This document shows positions 37,571-49,456 of a stretch of 64,000 bases of DNA, in pieces; the stretch's first letter is position 1; every line of letters begins with the position of its first letter. A program made the position numbers and the translations under genes. This stretch comes from Protonemura montana (lineage: Eukaryota; Arthropoda; Insecta; Plecoptera; Nemouridae), in contig OX387610.1 of the NCBI GenBank assembly GCA_947568835.1, positions 17,097,050 through 17,161,049 on the forward strand, read 5' to 3'. The notes beneath the pieces were generated by a model. It had not been told where the DNA came from. It saw nothing but the letters and a program-made list of their open reading frames with translations, and did no database searches.

Positions 37571-40500
37571 CTAAGCCTCGGTAAAAAGACACTCCAGACA
37601 CTTTTCCCCGCTTGCCAGACTCTCCAGACAGTCTGCCTTAGAAGCAAGACGCTCCAGACATTCTGCCTCACTTGCTAGACGCTCTAAACACTCTGTCTTA
37701 GAAGCAAGACGCTCCAGACACCCTGTCTCGCTTGCCAGACGCTCCAAACACTCTGTCTTAGAAGCAAGACGCTCCAGACACCCTGTTTGGCATGCCTGAC
37801 GCTCCAGATACTCTGCTTTGCTTGCCAGACGCTCCAGACACTCTACCACGCTAGCCAGAAGCTACAGACACTCTACTTTGCTAGGAAGACGCTTTAGACA
37901 CTCTACCTCGGTAATAAAACGCTCCAGAAACTCTGCCTCGCTTGCAAGACGCTCCAGACTATCTGCCTTCCTAGCCAGACTCTTCAGAAGCTCTGCCATG
38001 CTAGCAATTCGCTCCAGACACTTTGCCTCACTAGCAAGAAGCTCCAGGCACTCTGCTTTGCTTGCCAGACGCTCCAGACACTCATCCATGCTAGCCAGAC
38101 GCTCCAGACACGCTGCCTCGCTAAAAAGACGCTTCAGACACTCTGCCTCGCTAACAAGACGCTCTAGACACTCTGCTTTGCTAGCAAGACGTTTCAGACA
38201 CTCTTCCTCGCTAGCTAGACGCCCCAGACACTCTGCCTTGGAAGTAAGATGCTCCAGACTATCTGCCACGCTAGCTAGACGCTCCAGACACTTTGCATTG
38301 GTAGTTAGATGCTCCAGACTATCTGCCACGCTAGCTAGACGCTCCAGACACTCTGCCTCGCTACCCAGACGCTCCAGAAACTCTGCCTCGCTAGATTGGC
38401 GTCAGACACTTTGCCTTGCTAGACAGACGCTCCATACACTCTCGTTTTATTGCAAATCGCTTCAGACACTTTGCCTCGGTAATAACACGCTCAAAAAACT
38501 CTGCCTCGCTAGCAAGACGCTCCAGACACTCTGCTTAACTATCCAGACGCTCCAGACACTCTGCCATGCTAGCCAGACGCTGCAGACACTCTGCCTCACT
38601 AGCAAAAAGCTCCAGACACTCTGCATCGCTACCCAGGCGCTCCAGACGCTTTGCTTTAATATTTTATGCTACGCTAGCCAGTGGCTCCAGACACTCTGCC
38701 ACGCTAGCTTGACGCTCTAGGCACTCTGCCTCGCTATTTAGTAGCTCCAGAAACTCTGCCTCGCTAGCCAGGCACTCCAGACACTCTGGCTCGCTACCAG
38801 GACGCTCCAGACACTCTGCCTTCCTAGCCAGCCGCTCCAGACACTCTGCCATGCTAGCCTGAGATTTCAGACACTCTGCTACGCTAGCTAGACGCTCCAG
38901 ACACTCTGCCACGCTAGCTAGAAGCTCCAGACACTCTGCCTTGCTACTTAGACCCTTCAGACACTCTGCCTCGCTAGCCAGGCGCTCCAGACACTCTGCC
39001 TCGCTACCCAGACGCTCCAGACTATCTGCCACGCTAGCCAGTGGCTCCAGAATATTTGCCACGCTAGCCAGAGGCTCCAGACACTCTGCCACGCTAGCTG
39101 GACGCTCCAGACACTCTGCATCGCTAACCAGGCGCTCCAGACACTCTGCCTCGCTATCCAGACGCTCCAGACACTCTGCCTCGCTACCCAGACGCTCCAG
39201 ACACTCTGCCTCCCTAGCCAGCCGCTCCAGACACTCTGCCATGCTAGCCAGAGATTTCAGACACTCTGCTACGCTAGCTAGACGCTCCAGACACTCTGCC
39301 ACACTAGCTAGACGCTCTAGACACTCTGCCTTGCTACCCAGACCCTCCAGACACTCTGCCCCGCTAGCCAGGCGCTCCAGACACTCTGCCTCGCTACCCA
39401 GACGCTCCAGACACTCTGCCTCGCTAGCCAGGCGCTCCAGACACTCTGCCTCGCTACCTAGACGCTTCAGACTATCTGCCACGCTAGCCAGTTGATCCAG
39501 ACACTCTGCCACGCTAGCTAGACGCTCCAGGCACTCTGCCTCGCTACTAAGACGCTCCAGACACTCTGCCTCGCTAGCGAGGCATTCCAGACACTCTGGT
39601 TCGCTACTCAGACGCTCCAGACACTCTGCCACGCTAGCTAGACGCTCCAGACACTCTGCCACGCTAGCCAGACGCTCCAGACACTCTGATTCGCTACCCA
39701 GACGTTCCAGACACTTTCCCTCGCTCCCCAGACGCTCCAGACACTCTGCTTTGCTAGCCAGCCGCTTTAGACACTCTGCCACGCTAGCCAAACGCTCCAG
39801 ACACTTTGCTACGCTAGCCAGACGCTCCAGACACTCTGATTCGCTACCCAGACGTTCCAGACACTTTGCCTTGCCACCCAGACGCTCCAGACACTCTGCC
39901 TCGCTAGCCAGGCGCTTCAGAAGCTCTGCCTCGCTAGCCAGGCGCTCCAGACACTCTGCCATGCTAGCCAGACGTTCCAGACACACTGCCTCGCTTGCCA
40001 GGCACTCAAAACACTCTGCCTCGCTACCCAGACGCTCCAGACACTTTGCCTCGCTATCCAGACGCTCCAGAGACTCTGCCTCGCTAGCCAGGCGCTTCAG
40101 ACACTCTGCCTCGCTAGCTAGACGCTCCAGACACTCTGCCATGCTAGCCAGACGCTATAGACTATATGCCACGCTAGCCAGTGGCTCCAGACTATCTGCC
40201 ACGCTAGCCAGAGGCTCCAGACACTCTGCCATGCTAGCCAGACGCTTCAGACTTTCTGCCACGCTAGCCAAACGCTCCAGACACTCTGCCACGCTAGCCA
40301 GACGCTCCAGACACTCTGATTCGCTACCTAGACGTTCCAGACACTTTGCCTTGCTACTGAGACGCTCCAGACTATCTGCCACGCTAGCCAGTGGCTCCAG
40401 ATTATCTGCCACGCTAGCCAGAGGCTCCAGACACTCTGCCACGCTAGCAAGACGCTCCAGACACTCTGCCTCGCTAGCCAGGCGCTCCAGACACTCTGCC

Positions 40501-41063
40501 TTGCTACCCAAAATCTCCAGACACTCTGCCTCGCTAGCCAGCCGCTCCAGACACTCTGCCATGCTAGCCAGAGATTTCAGACACTCTGCCTCGCTAGCCA
40601 GGCGCTCCAGACACTCTGCCTCGCTACCCAGACGCTCTAGACACTCTGCCTCGCTAGCCAGCCGCTCCAGACACTCTGCCATGACAGCCAGACGTTTCAG
40701 ACTTACTGCCACGCTAGCCAGAGGTTTCAGACACTCTGCTACGCTAGCTAGACTCTCCAGACTCTCTGCCTTGCTAGCTAGATGCTCCAGACACTCTGCC
40801 TTGCTACCCAGACCCTCCAGACACTCTACCTCGCTAGCCAGGCGCTCCAGACACGCTGCCTCGCTACCCAGACGCTCCAGACTATCTGCCACGCTAGCCA
40901 GTGGCTCCAGATTATCTGCCACGCTAGCCAGAGGCTCCAGACACTCTGCTACGCTAGCTAGACGCTCCAGACACTCTGCCTCGCTAGCCAGGCGCTCCAG
41001 ACACGCTGCCTCGCTACCCAGACGCTCCAGACTCTCTGTCTTGCTAGCTAGTCGCTCTAGACA
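37571..41063. repeat. HOR segment 16 (3,493 bp)
   Basis: The left third continues the 3,585-bp type (28-mer 38390-38417, 15-mer 38658-38672). From about 38860 it diverges (GCCTGAGATTTC here, GCCAGAGATTTC in the other copies). The block that holds the 32-mer in segments 13-15 is missing near 40010, so only 28- and 15-bp odd units remain. The loss leaves an unusually long minus-strand open frame (38664-40142). Confidence 0.85.
38664..40142 (-). other. Long open frame inside the satellite (492 codons), not called as a gene
   Basis: This is the longest stop-free minus frame. It reads as about 49 copies of a ten-residue motif (AECLERLAS plus one variable residue) with a cysteine roughly every ten residues. 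There is no signal peptide, membrane segment or known domain. Opposite-strand frames of similar length overlap it (39751-41067 on + encodes an RS-rich ten-residue repeat). The frame ends at the TAA in the 15-bp AT-rich unit. The length arises because the 30-bp unit is divisible by three and because the 32-mer block is missing here. Translation would need transcript evidence, and none is visible. Confidence 0.08.
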
Positions 41064-44000
41064 CTAAGCCTCGGTAAAAAGACACTCCAGACACTTTTCC
41101 CCGCTTGCCAGACTCTCCAGACAGTCTGCCTTAGAAGCAAGACACTCCAGACATTCTGCCTCACTTGCTAGACGCTCTAAACACTCTGTCTTAGAAGCAA
41201 GACGCTCCAGACACCCTGTCTCGCTTGCCAGACGCTCCAAACACTCTGTCTTAGAAGCAAGACGCTCCAGACACCCTGTTTGGCATGCCTGACGCTCCAG
41301 ATACTCTGCTTTGCTTGCCAGACGCTCCAGACACTCTACCACGCTAGCCAGAAGCTACAGACACTCTACTTTGCTAGGAAGACGCTTTAGACACTCTACC
41401 TCGGTAATAAAACGCTCCAGAAACTCTGCCTCGCTTGCAAGACGCTCCAGACTATCTGCCTTCCTCGTTAGACTCTTCAGAAGCTCTGCTATGCTAGCAA
41501 TTCGCTCCAGACACTTTGCCTCACTAGCAAGAAGCTCCAGGCACTCTGCTTTGCTTGCCAGACGCTCCAGACACTCATCCATGCTAGCCAGACGCTCCAG
41601 ACACGCTGCCTCGCTAAAAAGACGCTTCAGACACTCTGCCTCGCTAACAAGACGCTCTAGACACTCTGCTTTGCTAGCAAGACGTTTCAGACACTCTTCC
41701 TCGCTAGCTAGACGCCCCAGACACTCTGCCTTGGAAGTAAGATGCTCCAGACTATCTGCCACGCTAGCTAGACGCTCCAGACACTTTGCATTGGTAGTTA
41801 GATGCTCCAGACTATCTGCCACGCTAGCTAGACGCTCCAGACACTCTGCCTCGCTACCCAGACGCTCCAGAAACTCTGCCTCGCTAGATTGGCGTCAGAC
41901 ACTTTGCCTTGCTAGACAGACGATCCATACACTCTCGTTTTATTGCAAATCGCTTCAGACACTTTGCCTCGGTAATAACACGCTCAAAAAACTCTGCCTC
42001 GCTAGCAAGACGCTCCAGACACTCTGCTTAACTATCCAGACGCTCCAGACACTCTGCCATGCTAGCCAGACGCTGCAGACACTCTGCCTCACTAGCAAAA
42101 AGCTCCAGACACTCTGCATCGCTACCCAGGCGCTCCAGACGCTTTGCTTTAATATTTTAATGCTTTAAACACTCTGCTACGCTAGCCAGTGGCTCCAGAC
42201 ACTCTGCCACGCTAGCTTGACGCTCTAGGCACTCTGCCTCGCTATTTAGACGCTCCAGAAACTCTGCCTCGCTAGCCAGGCACCCTAGACACTCTGGCTC
42301 GCTACCAGGACGCTCCAGACACTCTGCCTTCCTAGCCAGCCGCTCCAGACACTCTGCCATGCTAGCCAGAGATTTCAGACACTCTGCTACGCTAGCTAGA
42401 CGCTCCAGACACTCTGCCACGCTAGCTAGAAGCTCCAGACACTCTGCCTTGCTACTTAGACCCTTCAGACACTCTGCCTCGCTAGCCAGGCGCTCCAGAC
42501 ACTCTGCCTCGCTACTTAGACGCTCCAGACTATCTGCCACGCTAGCCAGTGGCTCCAGAATATTTGCCACGCTAGCCAGAGGCTCCAGACACTCTGCCAC
42601 GCTAGCTAGACGCTCCAGACACTCTGCATCGCTAACCAGGCGCTCCAGACACTCTGCCTCGCTATCCAGACGCTCCAGACACTCTGCCTCGCTACCCAGA
42701 CGCTCCAGACACTCTGCCTCCCTAGCCAGCCACTCCAGACACTCTGCCATGCTAGCCAGAGATTTCAGACACTCTGCTACGCTAGCTAGACGCTCCAGAC
42801 ACTCTGCCACGCTAGCTAGACGCTCCAGACACTCTGCCTTGCTACCCAGACCCTCCAGACACTCTGCCCCGCTAGCCAGACGCTATAGACTATATGCCAC
42901 GCTAGCCAGTGGCTCCAGACACTCTGCTACGCTAGCTAGACGCTCCAGACACACTGCCTCGCTACTTAGACGCTCCAGACACTCTGCCTCGCTAGCCAGG
43001 AGCTCCAGACACTCTGCCTTGCTACTTAGACGCTCTAGACACTCTGCCTCGCTAGCCAGCCGCTTTATACACTGTGCCACGCTAGCCAGACGCTCCAGAC
43101 ACTCTGCCACGCTAGCCAGACGCTCCAGACACTCTTAGTCGCTACCCAGACGTTCCAGACACTTTGCCTTGCTACCCAAACGCTCCAGACACTCTGCCTC
43201 GCTAGATTGGCGTCAGATACTTTGCCTTGCTAGACAGACGCTCCATACACTCTCGTTTTATTGCAAATCGCTTCAGACACTTTGCCTCGGTAATAACACG
43301 CACAAGAAACTCTGCCTCGCTAGCAAGACGCTCCAGACACTCTGCCACGCTAGTCAGACGCTCCAGACACTCTGCCTCGCTAGCAAGACGCTCCAGAATT
43401 TCTGCTTAACTATCCAGACGCTCCAGACACTCTGCCATGCTAGCCAGACGCTGCAGACACTCTGCCTCACTAGCAAAAAGCTCCAGACACTCTGCATCGC
43501 TACCCAGGCGCTCCAGACGCTTTGCTTTAATATTTTATGCTACGCTAGCCAGTGGCTCCAGACACTCTGCCACGCTAGCTTGACGCTCTAGGCACTCTGC
43601 CTCGCTATTTAGTAGCTCCAGAAACTCTGCCTCGCTAGCCAGGCACTCCAGACACTCTGGCTCGCTACCAGGACGCTCCAGACACTCTGCCTTCCTAGCC
43701 AGCCGCTCCAGACACTCTGCCATGCTAGCCAGAGATTTCAGACACTCTGCTACGCTAGCTAGACGCTCCAGACACTCTGCCACGCTAGCTAGAAGCTCCA
43801 GACACTCTGCCTTGCTACTTAGACCCTTCAGACACTCTGCCTCGCTAGCCAGGCGCTCCAGACACTCTGCCTCGCTACCCAGACGCTCCAGACTATCTGC
43901 CACGCTAGCCAGTGGCTCCAGAATATTTGCCACGCTAGCCAGAGGCTCCAGACACTCTGCCACGCTAGCTGGACGCTCTAGACACTCTGCATCGCTAACC

Positions 44001-45934
44001 AGGCGCTCCAGACACTCTGCCTCGCTATCCAGACGCTCCAGACACTCTGCCTCGCTACCCAGACGCTCCAGACACTCTGCCTCCCTAGCCAGCCGCTCCA
44101 GACACTCTGCCATGCTAGCCAGAGATTTCAGACACTCTGCTACGCTAGCTAGACGCTCCAGACACTCTGCCACGCTAGCTAGACGCTCTAGACACTCTGC
44201 CTTGCTACCCAGACCCTCCAGACACTCTGCCCCGCTAGCCAGGCGCTCCAGACACTCTGCCTCGCTACCCAGACGCTCCAGACACTCTGCCTCGCTAGCC
44301 AGGCGCTCCAGACACTCTCCCTCGCTACCTAGACGCTTCAGACTATCTGCCACGCTAGCCAGTTGATCCAGACACTCTGCCACGCTAGCTAGACGCTCCA
44401 GGCACTCTGCCTCGCTACTAAGACGCTCCAGACACTCTGCCTCGCTAGCGAGGCATTCCAGACACTCTGGTTCGCTACTCAGACGCTCCAGACACTCTGC
44501 CACGCTAGCTAGACGCTCCAGACACTCTGCCACGCTAGCCAGACGCTCCAGACACTCTGATTCGCTACCCAGACGTTCCAGACACTTTCCCTCGCTCCCC
44601 AGACGCTCCAGACACTCTGCTTTGCTAGCCAGCCGCTTTAGACACTCTGCCACGCTAGCCAAACGCTCCAGACACTTTGCTACGCTAGCCAGACGCTCCA
44701 GACACTCTGATTCGCTACCCAGACGTTACAGACACTTTGCCTTGCCACCCAGACGCTCCAGACACTCTGCCTCGCTAGCCAGGCGCTTCAGAAGCTCTGC
44801 CTCGCTAGCCAGGCGCTCCAGACACTCTGCCATGCTAGCCAGACGTTCCAGACACACTGCCTCGCTTGCCAGGCACTCAAAACACTCTGCCTCGCTACCC
44901 AGACGCTCCAGACACTTTGCCTCGCTATCCAGACGCTCCAGAGACTCTGCCTCGCTAGCCAGGCGCTTCAGACACTCTGCCTCGCTAGCTAGACGCTCCA
45001 GACACTCTGCCATGCTAGCCAGACGCTATAGACTATATGCCACGCTAGCCAGTGGCTCCAGACTATCTGCCACGCTAGCCAGAGGCTCCAGAAACTCTGC
45101 CATGCTAGCCAGACGCTTCAGACTTTCTGCCACGCTAGCCAAACGCTCCAGACACTCTGCCACGCTAGCCAGACGCTCCAGACACTCTGATTCGCTACCT
45201 AGACGTTCCAGACACTTTGCCTTGCTACTGAGACGCTCCAGACTATCTGCCACGCTAGCCAGTGGCTCCAGATTATCTGCCACGCTAGCCAGAGGCTCCA
45301 GACACTCTGCCACGCTAGCAAGACGCTCCAGACACTCTGCCTCGCTAGCCAGGCGCTCCAGACACTCTGCCTTGCTACCCAAAATCTCCAGACACTCTGC
45401 CTCGCTAGCCAGCCGCTCCAGACACTCTGCCATGCTAGCCAGAGATTTCAGACACTCTGCCTCGCTAGCCAGGCGCTCCAGACACTCTGCCTCGCTACCC
45501 AGACGCTCTAGACACTCTGCCTCGCTAGCCAGCCGCTCCAGACACTCTGCCATGACAGCCAGACGTTTCAGACTTACTGCCACGCTAGCCAGAGGTTTCA
45601 GACACTCTGCTACGCTAGCTAGACTCTCCAGACTCTCTGCCTTGCTAGCTAGATGCTCCAGACACTCTGCCTTGCTACCCAGACCCTCCAGACACTCTAC
45701 CTCGCTAGCCAGGCGCTCCAGACACGCTGCCTCGCTACCCAGACGCTCCAGACTATCTGCCACGCTAGCCAGTGGCTCCAGATTATCTGCCACGCTAGCC
45801 AGAGGCTCCAGACACTCTGCTACGCTAGCTAGACGCTCCAGACACTCTGCCTCGCTAGCCAGGCGCTCCAGACACGCTGCCTCGCTACCCAGACGCTCCA
45901 GACTCTCTGTCTTGCTAGCTAGTCGCTCTAGACA
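41064..45934. repeat. HOR segment 17 (4,871 bp, the longest)
   Basis: It contains two 28-mers (41883-41910 and 43201-43228), a full AT-rich unit (42151-42180) and a 15-mer deletion form (43529-43543). It therefore joins two HOR lineages in one segment. Between them lies an orphan module (about 42876-43200). The 39.8-41.9 kb stretch reappears 4,871 bp later at 44.6-46.8 kb. Confidence 0.85.
42876..43200. repeat. Orphan module seen once in the window
   Basis: This unit string includes CCAGGAGCTCCAG, GCCGCTTTATACACTGTG and ACTCTTAGTCGCTACC, and I do not see it elsewhere. ACTCTTAGTC gives an in-frame TAA on the minus strand at a position other than the usual glutamate. It ends directly at the 28-mer 43201-43228. 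It may be a relic of an older HOR type or an import from outside the window. Confidence 0.7.
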
Positions 45935-48512
45935 CTAAGCCTCGGTAAAAAGACACTCCAGACACTTTTCCCCGCTTGCCAGACTCTCCAGACAGTCTGC
46001 CTTAGAAGCAAGACACTCCAGACATTCTGCCTCACTTGCTAGACGCTCTAAACACTCTGTCTTAGAAGCAAGACGCTCCAGACACCCTGTCTCGCTTGCC
46101 AGACGCTCCAAACACTCTGTCTTAGAAGCAAGACGCTCCAGACACCCTGTTTGGCATGCCTGACGCTCCAGATACTCTGCTTTGCTTGCCAGACGCTCCA
46201 GACACTCTACCACGCTAGCCAGAAGCTACAGACACTCTACTTTGCTAGGAAGACGCTTTAGACACTCTACCTCGGTAATAAAACGCTCCAGAAACTCTGC
46301 CTCGCTTGCAAGACGCTCCAGACTATCTGCCTTCCTAGCCAGACTCTTCAGAAGCTCTGCTATGCTAGCAATTCGCTCCAGACACTTTGCCTCACTAGCA
46401 AGAAGCTCCAGGCACTCTGCTTTGCTTGCCAGACGCTCCAGACACTCATCCATGCTAGCCAGACGCTCCAGACACGCTGCCTCGCTAAAAAGACGCTTCA
46501 GACACTCTGCCTCGCTAACAAGACGCTCTAGACACTCTGCTTTGCTAGCAAGACGTTTCAGACACTCTTCCTCGCTAGCTAGACGCCCCAGACACTCTGC
46601 CTTGGAAGTAAGATGCTCCAGACTATCTGCCACGCTAGCTAGACGCTCCAGACACTTTGCATTGGTAGTTAGATGCTCCAGACTATCTGCCACGCTAGCT
46701 AGACGCTCCAGACACTCTGCCTCGCTACCCAGACGCTCCAGAAACTCTGCCTCGCTAGATTGGCGTCAGACACTTTGCCTTGCTAGACAGACGATCCATA
46801 CACTCTCGTTTTATTGCAAATCGCTTCAGACACTTTGCCTCGGTAATAACACGCTCAAAAAACTCTGCCTCGCTAGCAAGACGCTCCAGACACTCTGCTT
46901 AACTATCCAGACGCTCCAGACACTCTGCCATGCTAGCCAGACGCTGCAGACACTCTGCCTCACTAGCAAAAAGCTCCAGACACTCTGCATCGCTACCCAG
47001 GCGCTCCAGACGCTTTGCTTTAATATTTTAATGCTTTAAACACTCTGCTACGCTAGCCAGTGGCTCCAGACACTCTGCCACGCTAGCTTGACGCTCTAGG
47101 CACTCTGCCTCGCTATTTAGACGCTCCAGAAACTCTGCCTCGCTAGCCAGGCACCCTAGACACTCTGGCTCGCTACCAGGACGCTCCAGACACTCTGCCT
47201 TCCTAGCCAGCCGCTCCAGACACTCTGCCATGCTAGCCAGAGATTTCAGACACTCTGCTACGCTAGCTAGACGCTCCAGACACTCTGCCACGCTAGCTAG
47301 AAGCTCCAGACACTCTGCCTTGCTACTTAGACCCTTCAGACACTCTGCCTCGCTAGCCAGGCGCTCCAGACACTCTGCCTCGCTACCCAGAGGCTCCAGA
47401 CACTCTGCCACGCTAGCTAGACGCTCCAGACACTCTGCATCGCTAACCAGGCGCTCCAGACACTCTGCCTCGCTATCCAGACGCTCCAGACACTCTGCCT
47501 CGCTACCCAGACGCTCCAGACACTCTGCCTCCCTAGCCAGCCACTCCAGACACTCTGCCATGCTAGCCAGAGATTTCAGACACTCTGCTACGCTAGCTAG
47601 ACGCTCCAGACACTCTGCCACGCTAGCTAGACGCTCCAGACACTCTGCCTTGCTACCCAGACCCTCCAGACACTCTGCCCCGCTAGCCAGGCGCTCCAGA
47701 CACTCTGCCTCGCTACCCAGACGCTCCAGACACTCTGCCTCGCTAGCCAGGCGCTCCAGACACTCTGCCTCGCTACCTAGACGCTTCAGACTATCTGCCA
47801 CGCTAGCCAGTTGCTCCAGACACTCTGCCACGCTAGCTAGACGCTCCAGGCACTCTGCCTCGCTACTAAGACGCTCCAGACACTCTGCCTCGCTAGCGAG
47901 GCATTCCAGCCACTCTGGTTCGCTACTCAGACGCTACAGACACTCTGCCACGCTAGCTAGACGCTCCAGACACTCTGCCACGCTAGCCAGACGCTCCAGA
48001 CACTCTGATTCGCTACCCAGACGTTCCAGACACTTTCCCCCGCTCCCCAGACGCTCCAGACACTCTGCCTCGCTAGCCAGCCGCTTTAGACACTCTGCCT
48101 CGCTAGCTAGACGCTCCAGACACTCTACCATGCTAGCCAGACGCTATAGACTATCCGCCACGCTAGCCATAGGCTCCAGACACTCTGCCACGCTAGCAAG
48201 ACGCTCCAGACACTCAGCTACGCTCGCCGGACGCTCCAGACACTCTGCCTCGCTATTCAGACGCTCCAGTTACTCTACCATGCTAGCTAGACTCTCCAGA
48301 CACTCTGCCTCGCTAGCCAGGCGCTCCAGACATTTTGCCTCGCTACCCAGACGCCCCAGACACTCTGCTACGCTAGCTAGACGCTCCAGACACTCTGTCT
48401 TGCTACCCAGACGCTCCAGACACTCTGCTACGCTAGCTAGACGCTCCAGACACTCTGTCTTGCTACCCAGACGCTCCAGACTCTCTGTCTTGCTAGCTAG
48501 TCGCTCTAGACA
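45935..48512. repeat. HOR segment 18 (2,578 bp)
   Basis: It consists of 85 units of 30 bp and one 28-mer (46754-46781), with the full AT-rich unit at 47022-47051 and module T at 48168-48512. Near 47395 two units present at 42510-42600 are missing (CTACCCAGAGGCTCC join). GCTACAGACAC near 47935 is private. Confidence 0.85.
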
Positions 48513-49456
48513 CTAAGCCTCGGTAAAAAGACACTCCAGACACTTTTCCCCGCTTGCCAGACTCTCCAGACAGTCTGCCTTAGAAGCAAGATGCTCCAGA
48601 CATTCTGCCTCACTTGCTAGACGCTCTAAACACTCTGTCTTAGAAGCAAGACGCTCCAGACACCCTGTCTCGCTTGCCAGACGCTCCAAACACTCTGTCT
48701 TAGAAGCAAGACGCTCCAGACACCCTGTTTGGCATGCCTGACGCTCCAGGCACTCTGCTTTGCTTGCCAGACGCTCCAGACACTCATCCATGCTAGCCAG
48801 ACGCTCCAGACACGCTGCCTCGCTAAAAAGACGCTTCAGACACTCTGCCTCGCTAACAAGACGCTCTAGACACTCTGCTTTGCTAGCAAGACGTTTCAGA
48901 CACTCTTCCTCGCTAGCTAGACGCCCCAGACACTCTGCCTTGGTAGTAAGATGCTCCAGACTATCTGCCACGCTAGCTAGACGCTCCAGACACTCTGCAT
49001 TGGTAGTTAGATGCTCCAGACTATCTGCCACGCTAGCTAGACGCTCCAGACACTCTGCCTTGGTAGTTAGATGCTCCAGACTATCTGACACGCTAGCTAG
49101 ACGCTCCAGACACTCTGCCTCGCTACCCAGACGCTCCAGAAACTCTGCATCGCTAGATTGGCGTCAGACACTTTGCCTTGCTAGACAGACGCTCCATACA
49201 CTCTCGTTTTATTGCAAATCGCTTCAGACACTTTGCCTCGGTAATATCACGCTCAAGAAACTCTGCCTCGCTAGCAAGACGCTCCAGACACTCTGCCACG
49301 CTAGTCAGACGCTCCAGACACTCTGCCTCGCTAGCAAGACGCTCCAGAATTTCTGCTTAACTATCCAGACGCTCCAGACACTCTGCCATGCTAGCCAGAC
49401 GCTGCAGACACTCTGATTCGCTACCCAGACGCTCCAGACACTCTGCTACGCTAGGT
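46101..49456. repeat. 3,356-bp tandem duplication, copy 1
   Basis: It aligns to 49457-52812. It starts inside the marker block at AGACGCTCCAAACAC and ends at GCTACGCTAGGT. One change noticed is GCTACAG near 47935 against GCTCCAG near 51291. Confidence 0.8.

Noticed and set aside
39751..41067. Arg/Ser/His-rich + strand frame (438 codons) as an RS-domain splicing factor
   Set aside because: The RS look is the translation of CTAGCCAGACGCTCCAGAC in one frame. There is no RNA-binding domain, no unique sequence and no start context.
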